Below are positions 1 through 6,449 of a DNA stretch of 15,745 nucleotides, in pieces. Below the pieces are notes generated by a model. The model saw only the letters and a program-made list of their open reading frames with translations, searched no databases and was not told the origin of the DNA. Positions within the stretch are counted from its first letter, which is position 1. Each line of letters starts with the position of its first letter. The stretch comes from Gemmatimonadaceae bacterium (lineage in GTDB: Bacteria > Gemmatimonadota > Gemmatimonadetes > Gemmatimonadales > Gemmatimonadaceae): contig JADGQU010000023.1 of assembly GCA_017881545.1 (NCBI GenBank), forward strand, positions 1-15,745, read 5' to 3'. Made by a program: the position numbers and the translations under genes.

Positions 1-45
1 GCGGAGACCATTTGGGATCGGGAGAAATCAGCCCTCCCGCCGTGC

Positions 46-1125
46 TCAGTCCCCGAAGGAAATACCCGTGGCCCTGGCCGTCAATACCGTATCGTGGCCA
101 ATCTCGACCCGCTTCGGCACTTTGAGCACGTCGCCCAGAGGAACGGTCACGATGTGGGGGGACTGAAGCGCGATCATGTGGTCCCACTTCTCTTCGGCGA
201 CCGCGCGCACCGCGGCGCCGCCAAACCTCACCGCGAGCAGTCTGTCGTAGCCCGTCGGCTGGCCGCCGCGCTGAAGGTGTCCAAGAATCAATGAGCGTGT
301 CTCTTTCTTTGTGCGCTTCTCGATATCATCGGCGAGTCGCTCGGCGACCCCGCCGATTCTGACCGCCTGACCCGGCATGGACTTGCCACGGATCGCCGGA
401 GCTTCACCCTTGGGGAACGCTCCTTCCGCGATCACGACAATGGAGAAGTGCCTGCCCGAGCGGTCTCGCGCGGCGATCTTCTCGCACACCTTTTCGATGT
501 CGTAAGGGATTTCCGGAATCAGAATGACGTCGGCTGTGCCGGCGAGCCCGGAGTGCAGTGCGATGAATCCCGAGTTGCGGCCCATCACCTCGAGAACGAG
601 GACGCGGTCGTGGCTTTCGGCCGTTGTGTGCAGCTTGTCGATCGCTTCGAGCGCCGTGTTGACAGCGGTGTCGAAACCGAACGTCGTGATCGTTCCGGCC
701 ACATCATTGTCGATCGTCTTCGGAACGCAGACGATTTTCATCCCGCGCTCACAGAGCTCGTGGGCGATTGCCATGGACCCATCCCCGCCAATGGAGATGA
801 CGGCATCGATGCCAAGCTTTCGCGCGTTTTCTATCAACTCCCCAGACCGGTCCTTATTGACGAACGTCCCGTCGGGCTGCGGCACCGGATAGCTGAAAGG
901 GTTCCCGCGGTTAGTGGTGCGGAGGATCGTACCGCCCTGGTGCCCAATGCCCCGCACCGTCGATGCGGTCATCGGAATGACCTCGTCTTCACCGAGCAGG
1001 CCGGCGTAGCCCTTCTTGATGCCGAGCACCTCCCAGCCGCGGTTACACGCCGAGAGAACGGCAGTGCGTATGACAGCGTTGAGCCCCGGCGCGTCACCTC
1101 CTCCGGTGGACAACGCGATTCTCAT
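46..1125 (-). CDS. pfkA: 6-phosphofructokinase, G104/K124 (mixed-donor) type
   Basis: This enzyme phosphorylates fructose 6-phosphate to fructose 1,6-bisphosphate in cytosolic glycolysis. The 359-residue length fits a single-domain bacterial PFK. Visible motifs are the N-terminal phosphate loop GGGDAPG (8-14), GGDGS (113-117), PKTIDND (135-141) with the catalytic Asp at 139, MGR (181-183) for fructose 6-phosphate, and GHLQRGG (282-288). The Gly in GGDGS is the state of ATP-dependent enzymes. The Lys in PKTID is the state of PPi-dependent enzymes, where E. coli PfkA has Gly. Known families with this G/K pair include ATP users, so ATP is likely but not certain. The ATG lies 4 nt after the stop of the SelW-like gene, with only a weak purine-rich stretch before it, so translation is probably coupled. 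It is the last gene of the minus-strand operon visible here. Family assignment is very sure, phosphoryl donor less so. Confidence 0.95.
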   Translation of the reverse strand: MRIALSTGGGDAPGLNAVIRTAVLSACNRGWEVLGIKKGYAGLLGEDEVIPMTASTVRGIGHQGGTILRTTNRGNPFSYPVPQPDGTFVNKDRSGELIENARKLGIDAVISIGGDGSMAIAHELCERGMKIVCVPKTIDNDVAGTITTFGFDTAVNTALEAIDKLHTTAESHDRVLVLEVMGRNSGFIALHSGLAGTADVILIPEIPYDIEKVCEKIAARDRSGRHFSIVVIAEGAFPKGEAPAIRGKSMPGQAVRIGGVAERLADDIEKRTKKETRSLILGHLQRGGQPTGYDRLLAVRFGGAAVRAVAEEKWDHMIALQSPHIVTVPLGDVLKVPKRVEIGHDTVLTARATGISFGD

Positions 1126-1129
1126 GATT

Positions 1130-1357
1130 TCACGATTTCTTTTCTAGGAGTGAAAGGACTTCACCCGGGCTTGCGTGGCGCCCTGTTTTGGACTTCTCGT
1201 AAACCGGTATTCCATCGGCAATAATCTCGAACCTGCCGCCCCTCGACGGAATCATCTGGATCTCCGCGTCGGGAAAACGCTGACGAATCTCAGCCGCCAA
1301 ACTGGCGGCTCGTGGTGTGTAGTTTCAAACGACGCAGTACTCGATACTGATCTTCAT
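1130..1357 (-). CDS. SelW-like (Rdx family) selenoprotein, in-frame TGA read as selenocysteine
   Basis: Reading from the ATG at 1357 to the TGA at 1132-1130 gives 75 residues with one internal TGA (1327-1325) at codon 11. The N-terminus reads MKISIEYCVV-U-NYTPRAASL, and later parts include SRGGRFEIIADG (38-49) and KTGRHASPGEVLSLL (57-71). This is the thioredoxin-like SelW/SelT/SelH (Rdx) pattern: beta strand, CxxC or CxxU redox turn, helix, GGxFE strand, and a TGRxPxPxE-like tail. The TGA sits exactly at the second redox position (C8-V-V-U11). The frame is open and family-like on both sides, so a frameshift is unlikely. A hairpin fitting the bacterial SECIS rule follows the TGA. The gene starts 25 nt after the M1 peptidase stop and ends 4 nt before pfkA, so it is an operon member. 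Its AGGAG at 1384-1380 lies 22 nt from the ATG, and only a weak CGGA is closer. The family is a small cytosolic thiol-redox group, with no exact substrate known in bacteria. The alternative is a nonsense-mutated pseudogene. Confidence 0.82.
1292..1310 (-). promoter_or_regulatory. Candidate bacterial SECIS hairpin in the SelW-like mRNA
   Basis: On the minus-strand transcript, AGCCGCC (1310-1304) pairs with GGCGGCU (1298-1292) around the loop AGUUU (1303-1299), giving a 7-bp perfect stem. From the TGA to the first loop base there are 21 nt. The described bacterial SECIS rule asks for a short stem with a 3-14 nt loop, a G among the first two loop bases, and about 16-37 nt from UGA to loop. All of these are met. 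The hairpin codes for Ala-Ala-Ser-Leu-Ala-Ala and uses AGT and TTG, which are not the obvious choices in a GC-rich gene, in keeping with selection on the RNA. It would recruit SelB with Sec-tRNA. A short GC-rich stem alone is not rare, so the weight comes from its position. Confidence 0.72.
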
Positions 1358-1382
1358 TGGTTCCGTTGTGGACGTTGATCTC

Positions 1383-3734
1383 CTATTGTGCGGCCGGCGC
1401 GAACTGCTGCACGAGCTGAAGCGCTTCCGGGGTCCCGACCGCTCTTAACGCGTTGATTGCCGGGGCGCGGATTACGTTCTGCCAAACTTCCGCGGCCATC
1501 ATCTGCTTCGCGAGTGGGAGCGCTGCATTCTTCTCGATCAGGATGTCCGACGCGAGGGCCGCACCGCGGACGATGAGGCTCCGGTCCATGCGCGCGATTT
1601 CGCGGAGGCGGATGTTCACGTCTCTGGCGGCGGTTCCGGTTAGCGTAAGGCGACCGAGCGCGGTCGCGGCTTCCTGACGGACGCGAGGATCCGGATCGCG
1701 GGTTGCGGCCACCAGAGCGTTGGTGACGCTCTGCATCGGCGCGATCGTGGCCCTGCTCGAGTCGCTTCCCCAGATGCCGATCGCATCTACAGCGCGGGCG
1801 CGCACCGCCCAGAACTTGTCGTTGCGGGTTGCGTGGATGAGTCCCGTGAGCGCAGCCTGGTCAGCGGGCCTCTGCGCCAGCAAGTCGACAGCTTCGATTC
1901 TTCCGAGGACATCGTCGTCGTATATCAGCTGGTAGCGAAGCATCCCCGTGGTCCGCGGGAAATCGGTGAGGTCGAGAATCCAGTTTCCCTTGTCCCAGCG
2001 AATGGAGCGCGGCACAGCCTTGAGATTCGTCCCGGCCTCACCCGTTCCATTCCGAACCGGAACCATGAAGCGGACGATGCCGCTGTCAGTGCGTGCTTCC
2101 ACATCGACGTCGACATCGAAGAAGCCGGTGAGACTGTCGCGAGGCTGAACCTCTTTGGCGGTGATCACGAGCCGGCCGGCGGCACGATCATATAACGACG
2201 AGACCTGAAACACCGGAAAGCCGGCGCCGTAAACCCACTGGTCGAAGAACGCCTTGTAACTCTTTCCGGTCGTTTCCTCGAACGCCTTACGGAGGTCGTC
2301 GGTGACGACGTTGCCGTAGGCGTGCGCCGTGGTGTAATGGTTCATCGCTTTCCAGAAGAGATCGTCGCCGAGCTGATGGCGAAGCATCTGGAGGATGGTC
2401 GCGCCCTTCGGATAGATGTGACCGCTGAAGAACACCTCGATGGGGTCGTTGACCCACTTGCTCCAGACGATGGGCCGTCTGGCGCGACGGTCGGCTTCGA
2501 TGGTCTGCTCCTGGGCGCCAAGGCGGTCCATTGCGCCTTCATCCACACCGAGATCCTCTTCGCGGAAGACCTGCTCCATGAACGTGGCGAATCCCTCGTT
2601 GAGCCAGACATCGCCCCAGTCGCGGGTGGTCAGGAGGTCTCCGTACCATTGGTGTCCGAGCTCGTGGGCCATGAGACCCACGGAGTTTGCCTGCGGCTCC
2701 GACCACGCGGGGTGAAGAATCTCGGCGTCGTTCTGCGAAGTCGCGGTGACATTCTCCATTCCGCCGTACTGGAATTCAGGAATGACGATCTGGTCGTACT
2801 TGGACCACGGGTACGGAACCCCTGTTTTTCGCGAGAACACATCGACGGCTTGCGGGGTTTTGGCGAATCCGCGCCAGGCGGCGTCGACCGAATCGGGGTA
2901 CGTCCAGTAGCCGATTGGCACGTTGCGCCAAGGCTTGTCCTGGAGCAGCGTGTACTTGCCGACGACCGTCGTCATCAGGTACGTCGACGCGGGTTTGTCG
3001 AGAACCCAGTGCCACTCGATGCTGTCGCCCACAGTGCGCGATCCGGCGAGGCGACCGTTGGAGAGCGCGCGTTCGCCCTTCGCCGTCCAGATGTAGAACT
3101 CCCAGGTCGTCTTGTCGTTCGGGAAATCGTAGGTCGGAACCCAGAAGTGGTTGTCCTCAGTCTCGCCCTGCGTCCAGACGATGTGCTTGGCGGGTCTGAA
3201 GTAGGCTCCCTTGGTGCGATTGACGCCATCGTACTCGATGGTAATTGCTGTCGATTTGCCCGAGAGCAAAGGCGTCGCGAGATGCACCGTGAGCGCACGT
3301 CCGTCGTAGTCGTATTTGAGCGCTGTCGAACCGGCCGCGACGCTCTTGAACGTCATGTCGCCGGCGTCGACTACAAGATTCGCGAGCGGCGCGGCGTCCG
3401 GGAGGCCGGCGACGGTCAGCGTCGTAGTTCCAACGACCGCCTGACGCGGCCAGTCGAAGCGGATGGTCGTCATCTGGTGCTGAAGATCGTAAGTCCGCAC
3501 TCGCTCCGGGTGGGTGACTCCCTCCGGGGGCGGGCCCCAGGCGATCATCGGCGTCTGCTGAAAAGGAGGAACACGATCGACGGCGAGGCTCGAGTCCATT
3601 TGAAATGGAGGAAGAACGAGCGGCGGCGTCGGTCGCGGGATCTCGGTAGCGGGAATTCTCGACGTGGTCGCTGGCGGCGTACAAGCGACGATGAGCGCGC
3701 TGGCAGCGGCACCCATCAGAAATAGTCCTTTCAT
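1383..3734 (-). CDS. M1-family metallopeptidase lipoprotein with C-terminal HEAT-like repeats
   Basis: A gluzincin aminopeptidase predicted to trim N-terminal residues from peptides in the periplasm or at the membrane surface. Numbering is from the longer frame that opens at ATG 3800 (805 aa). The exopeptidase motif GGMEN is at 346-350. The zinc motif HELGH is at 379-383, with the third ligand in LNEG at E402, giving the expected HExxH-x18-E. An N-terminal beta-sandwich precedes it. Residues from about 640 to 800 look like helical HEAT repeats (for example DPDPRVRQEAATALGRL). I choose the start at 3734 (M23) because it opens a textbook lipoprotein signal, MKGLFLMGAAASALIVAC, with the lipobox Cys 18 residues in, followed by a Pro/Thr-rich linker. 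Neither start has a clear Shine-Dalgarno sequence, and the 3800 ATG remains possible. It is the first gene of the operon with the SelW-like gene and pfkA. Confidence 0.93.
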   Translation of the reverse strand: MKGLFLMGAAASALIVACTPPATTSRIPATEIPRPTPPLVLPPFQMDSSLAVDRVPPFQQTPMIAWGPPPEGVTHPERVRTYDLQHQMTTIRFDWPRQAVVGTTTLTVAGLPDAAPLANLVVDAGDMTFKSVAAGSTALKYDYDGRALTVHLATPLLSGKSTAITIEYDGVNRTKGAYFRPAKHIVWTQGETEDNHFWVPTYDFPNDKTTWEFYIWTAKGERALSNGRLAGSRTVGDSIEWHWVLDKPASTYLMTTVVGKYTLLQDKPWRNVPIGYWTYPDSVDAAWRGFAKTPQAVDVFSRKTGVPYPWSKYDQIVIPEFQYGGMENVTATSQNDAEILHPAWSEPQANSVGLMAHELGHQWYGDLLTTRDWGDVWLNEGFATFMEQVFREEDLGVDEGAMDRLGAQEQTIEADRRARRPIVWSKWVNDPIEVFFSGHIYPKGATILQMLRHQLGDDLFWKAMNHYTTAHAYGNVVTDDLRKAFEETTGKSYKAFFDQWVYGAGFPVFQVSSLYDRAAGRLVITAKEVQPRDSLTGFFDVDVDVEARTDSGIVRFMVPVRNGTGEAGTNLKAVPRSIRWDKGNWILDLTDFPRTTGMLRYQLIYDDDVLGRIEAVDLLAQRPADQAALTGLIHATRNDKFWAVRARAVDAIGIWGSDSSRATIAPMQSVTNALVAATRDPDPRVRQEAATALGRLTLTGTAARDVNIRLREIARMDRSLIVRGAALASDILIEKNAALPLAKQMMAAEVWQNVIRAPAINALRAVGTPEALQLVQQFAPAAQ

Positions 3735-3841
3735 TTTACACTGGAACGGGATGATTGCGCGCGGATGAATCGAGACAGCTGCGTAGCGCTCTTCTGTCAT
3801 ATGCTATCTAACCAGTTAACGCGGCGAAAGGATAGGCACTG
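3735..3841. promoter_or_regulatory. Divergent intergenic region between the M1 peptidase operon and the prepilin gene
   Basis: This 107-bp stretch must hold the promoters of both divergent units, unless the peptidase starts at 3800, which leaves only 41 bp. On the plus strand there is an extended-minus-10-like TG-C-TATCTA (3802-3810), but no fair minus-35 box 17 bp upstream. AAAGGA (3827-3832) is a Shine-Dalgarno sequence 9 nt before the prepilin ATG. On the minus strand TTAGAT (3811-3806) could be a weak minus-10, which would place transcription very near the 3800 ATG. Neither promoter call is strong. Confidence 0.3.
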
Positions 3842-4261
3842 ATGCGGCACGCTTTCACAATCGTCGAGCTCATCGTCACGGTCTGCATCCTGGGCATACT
3901 TTCCGCCATCGCCATGCCATGGGCGGGTGAACTGCTCGACAAAGTCCGCGTTCGTGGAGCGGTCGTGGAGATCGAATCGACTTTCAGCGGCGCCCGGCAC
4001 TTGGCGATCGCGCGATCCGCTCAAGCAACGGTCGATATCGACACCGTTGGTCAGGCGATCTACGTAAGCGTTGGAATCGATACGCTTCGAAAGCGGGAAA
4101 TCGGAGCAGATCACGGAGTTCAGCTGTCGGCGAGTCGTGTACGGATGTCCTACGCGGCGACTGGCATCGGGTACGGCGCAGCCAACCTCAGCGTCTTCGT
4201 GCGACGGAACGCGTCCGCCGATACCGTTTTTGTGTCGCGACTGGGTCGCCTTCGGCATTGA
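3842..4261 (+). CDS. GspH/FimT-type prepilin-like protein
   Basis: The 139-residue product begins with a class III prepilin signal. A short basic leader MRHA is followed by FTIVELIVTVCILGILSAIA, a hydrophobic helix with Glu at mature position 5 (residue 9). Cleavage and N-methylation by a prepilin peptidase would occur between A4 and F5. Ala at -1 is tolerated but less usual than Gly. The rest resembles the GspH/FimT minor pseudopilin fold, with the N-terminal helix continuing through SGARHLAIARSAQATVDID and a C-terminal end VFVSRLGRLRH typical of the family. Such proteins are minor subunits of type IV pili or type II secretion pseudopili at the inner membrane. No other pilus gene is nearby, so it is an orphan here. 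AAAGGA 9 nt upstream supports the start. Its last 74 bp overlap the helicase 3' end on the other strand. Confidence 0.88.
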   Translation: MRHAFTIVELIVTVCILGILSAIAMPWAGELLDKVRVRGAVVEIESTFSGARHLAIARSAQATVDIDTVGQAIYVSVGIDTLRKREIGADHGVQLSASRVRMSYAATGIGYGAANLSVFVRRNASADTVFVSRLGRLRH

Positions 4262-5504
4262 TTGCGGCCGGTGGCGCGAGGTCCGCTGGATCCGATTCGG
4301 ATGGAAGCGGCACAGCAACATCGGACGTCGTCCCGAAGTCGTAGCCCGGAACGGAGATCCGCGGAATCTGCTGCCCGATCATGCGCTCGATTGTGCGCAC
4401 CATCGCGATTTCGTCGGGGGACATGAAGGTGTAGGCGTCGCCGGTCGCCGCAGCGCGGCCAGTGCGTCCGATGCGGTGCACGTAGTCTTCCGGCTGCTGC
4501 GGTACATCGTAGTTGATGACGTGGCTGATGCCACTTACATCTAGCCCACGCTGGGCAATATCCGTCGCAACAAGCACTCGGATCTTGCCCGACTTGAAAT
4601 CTTCGAGCGCGCGCGTGCGCTCGCTCTGCGATTTATCGGCGTGCATCGCCGTCGCCGCGATCCCTTGATCCTCGAGATGCCTGACCACGCGGTCGGCGCC
4701 GTGCTTGGTCCGCGTGAATATGAGCACCGAGTCCATGTTCGCTTCCTTGAGCAGCTCGACCAGCAATGTGCTCTTGCGGTCGCGCGGCACCGGATAGACC
4801 GCGTGCGTCACAGTGCTGGCTGCTTCCGACCGGCGTCCGACTTGAACGACCACCGGCTTCCGCAGGTACTTTCGCGCGAGCGCTTCGACCTCGGGCGGCA
4901 TCGTGGCGCTGAAGAGCAGCGTCTGCCGGTAAGGCGGGATCTCGGCCACAATCCGATTGAGCTGTGGCGCGAATCCCATGTCGAGCATGCGATCCGCCTC
5001 GTCGAGAACAAGAACCTCGAGCTCGTCGAAGGAGACGTTCTGGCGCTCCATGTGATCGAGCAGTCGGCCAGGCGTCGCAACCACGACATCCACTCCGTTC
5101 AGCAGCGCCTTCGACTGAGGTTCGATTCCCACCCCGCCGAAGATCGGGACGACGCGCAGATCGGTGTACTTGCCGTACTTCCGGAAACTCTCCTCCACTT
5201 GTGCAGCGAGCTCTCGTGTCGGAGTCAGGATCAGAACGCGGACCCGGTGAGCGGGCTTCCCATTCTCTGCGGTGAGCGGAGCGCTGATCAGGTTGTGAAC
5301 GATGGGGAGGGTGAAGCCGGCAGTCTTTCCGGTGCCGGTCTGGGCGAGACCGATCAGGTCCCGACCCGCCAGAGCCAGGGGAATCGCCTGTTGCTGGATC
5401 GGCGTGGGATGTGTGTACCCGGCGTCGCGAACCGCGTGGAGCAATTCGGGGGCAAGGTCGAGCTCGTCAAAGGAGAGTCCCACATCAGTCGTTTCTTCGA
5501 TCAT
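4188..5504 (-). CDS. DEAD-box ATP-dependent RNA helicase, RhlE-like
   Basis: A cytosolic ATP-driven RNA-unwinding enzyme, in bacteria often tied to ribosome assembly, mRNA decay or cold adaptation. All helicase motifs are present in order in 438 residues: Q motif TPIQQQ (34-39), motif I AQTGTGKT (54-61), Ia PTRELA (95-100), Ib TPGR (144-147), II DEAD (168-171), III SAT (199-201), IV LIFTRT (261-266), V ATDIAQRGLD (313-322) and VI HRIGRTGR (343-350). A basic tail (about 426-438, rich in Arg) follows and may bind RNA, as in RhlE relatives. The ATG at 5504 gives the normal short lead-in to the F-x-x-L-x-L element. No Shine-Dalgarno sequence is near it, and a minus-10-like box sits only 8 nt upstream. 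It lies 41 bp behind the alpha/beta hydrolase gene. The last 23 to 24 codons overlap the prepilin gene on the opposite strand. Confidence 0.96.
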   Translation of the reverse strand: MIEETTDVGLSFDELDLAPELLHAVRDAGYTHPTPIQQQAIPLALAGRDLIGLAQTGTGKTAGFTLPIVHNLISAPLTAENGKPAHRVRVLILTPTRELAAQVEESFRKYGKYTDLRVVPIFGGVGIEPQSKALLNGVDVVVATPGRLLDHMERQNVSFDELEVLVLDEADRMLDMGFAPQLNRIVAEIPPYRQTLLFSATMPPEVEALARKYLRKPVVVQVGRRSEAASTVTHAVYPVPRDRKSTLLVELLKEANMDSVLIFTRTKHGADRVVRHLEDQGIAATAMHADKSQSERTRALEDFKSGKIRVLVATDIAQRGLDVSGISHVINYDVPQQPEDYVHRIGRTGRAAATGDAYTFMSPDEIAMVRTIERMIGQQIPRISVPGYDFGTTSDVAVPLPSESDPADLAPPAAINAEGDPVATQKRYRRTRSVARRR

Positions 5505-5512
5505 CTGCTCGG

Positions 5513-5518
5513 AATATA
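5513..5518 (-). promoter_or_regulatory. Candidate minus-10 box for the helicase gene
   Basis: TATATT on the minus strand matches the TATAAT consensus at five of six positions. It ends 8 nt before the helicase ATG, so the start of transcription would fall at or within a few bases of the start codon and give a leaderless or nearly leaderless mRNA. This agrees with the lack of a Shine-Dalgarno sequence. No good minus-35 hexamer is seen 17 bp upstream, where a palindrome lies instead. Confidence 0.4.
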
Positions 5519-5528
5519 CCCAGTAGAG

Positions 5529-5549
5529 CTAACTGCAACTTGCAGTTAG
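5529..5549. repeat. 21-bp perfect palindrome between hydrolase and helicase genes
   Basis: Arms CTAACTGCAA (5529-5538) and TTGCAGTTAG (5540-5549) are exact inverted copies around one central base (C5539). The palindrome covers the hydrolase stop codon (TAA, 5548-5546). It sits 10 bp upstream of the candidate minus-10 box of the helicase gene, centred near -33 from the expected start, so it could be a repressor operator. As RNA it could fold into an 8-bp stem with a 5-nt loop AACUU. No T-run follows on either strand, so a classical terminator is not supported. Confidence 0.55.
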
Positions 5550-6445
5550 ACACCCGCGCCACGAAGAAGGCCGATCAACGCCTCGTTCACTTCGTCGGGC
5601 GTCTCCTCCGTGATGATGTGACCCGCGTCGTGAATTGCGCGCAGCACGATCCGTGGAACGAGCCGAACGTATACCGCCATCCCGTCGGATGGCATCAGGT
5701 GATCGAGATTGCCCCACAACCCCACTGCGGGCAGGTCGACCACCGCGAGCTGGCGGCGAGCCGCCGCGTTCCAGTCGTAGCTGTGGAGGAGTGCGCGCAT
5801 CGCGAGTGAGAATTCCGGGAATTGCGACGGCGCGAGATACTCCGCCAGATCGCGCTCGGTAAAATGTCCACGTTTTCCGTAGACCCGCTTGAGCGAAAGC
5901 CACACGATCAGCCGCGGCTTGATCAGCGTGAGCATCGGTGTCAGTGCAGATGGCGTCAGAAAGCGGTACAGCCACATCAGCTTCACACCCGACAGCCCCA
6001 CCGGAGAAAGGAGGCCGATACACCGGGCGCGCTCGGGATATCGCGATACGAAGTGATACGTGAGGGATCCGCCGAGCGAATGTCCAGCGAGGGCAGGACG
6101 CTCCAGCTCGAGCGTGTCAAGGATGTCGCGCAGATGCTCGACGAGCGAGTCGACCGTGTACTCTTCATTCGCTAGCGGCTTGTCGGACAGCCCATGTCCC
6201 TTGAGGTCCACGGCAATCGCGCGAAATCCAGCCTCGGCCAGTGCCGGCATGTTGCGGTGAAACACGTACGCCGAACACCCCAATCCGTGTACGAGCACCA
6301 CCGGTGGTGAAGCCGGATCACCCCGTTCCACCACCCGGATTTTCAATCCCGAGCGAAGTCGCGGAAAACTCACGCGATAGGCCGCTTCGCCGAATGGGAA
6401 CATCTCGCCGGGACTGAGACTGAGCCGGCGACCGAGTCCGATCAT
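5546..6445 (-). CDS. Alpha/beta-fold hydrolase
   Basis: A 299-residue alpha/beta hydrolase of the single-domain esterase or lyase-like type. The oxyanion segment is VLVHGLGCSAYVF (50-62). The nucleophile elbow is GHSLGG (121-126) with Ser123. The likely acid is Asp248 in GNLDHL and the likely base His276 in DAGHIITEE. A cap region of about 150-225 is rich in hydrophobic residues (LMWLYRFLTPSALTPMLTLI). No signal peptide is evident, although the cap helices could touch membranes. The substrate cannot be told from sequence: esterases, C-C hydrolases and epoxide hydrolases share this layout. The ATG comes 4 nt after the stop of the upstream toroid-like gene with no Shine-Dalgarno sequence between, so translation is likely coupled and the two probably act together. 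Confidence 0.93.
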   Translation of the reverse strand: MIGLGRRLSLSPGEMFPFGEAAYRVSFPRLRSGLKIRVVERGDPASPPVVLVHGLGCSAYVFHRNMPALAEAGFRAIAVDLKGHGLSDKPLANEEYTVDSLVEHLRDILDTLELERPALAGHSLGGSLTYHFVSRYPERARCIGLLSPVGLSGVKLMWLYRFLTPSALTPMLTLIKPRLIVWLSLKRVYGKRGHFTERDLAEYLAPSQFPEFSLAMRALLHSYDWNAAARRQLAVVDLPAVGLWGNLDHLMPSDGMAVYVRLVPRIVLRAIHDAGHIITEETPDEVNEALIGLLRGAGV

Positions 6446-6449
6446 CAGG

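Noticed and set aside
1..45. Possible weak hairpin (GGGAG/CTCCC) after pfkA and a possible ATG at 11-9 of a further gene
   Set aside because: The stem is 5 bp with a 9-nt loop and no T-run, and only three codons are visible before the window edge. Neither can be supported.
1130..1357. Reading the internal TGA as a frameshift or plain nonsense mutation
   Set aside because: The frame is intact on both sides, the TGA is exactly at the redox position, and the hairpin spacing fits. I keep the pseudogene as the main alternative but judge it less likely.
1175..1378. A 67-codon plus-strand frame over the SelW-like gene
   Set aside because: Its product has no family features, whereas the minus strand gives a family-like protein across the single TGA with a SECIS-like hairpin.
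2322..3725. A 467-codon open frame on the plus strand opposite the M1 peptidase
   Set aside because: It is fully antisense to a gene with clear catalytic motifs. The product is low-complexity in Arg, Val and Glu with no family pattern. Long antisense frames are common in GC-rich DNA.
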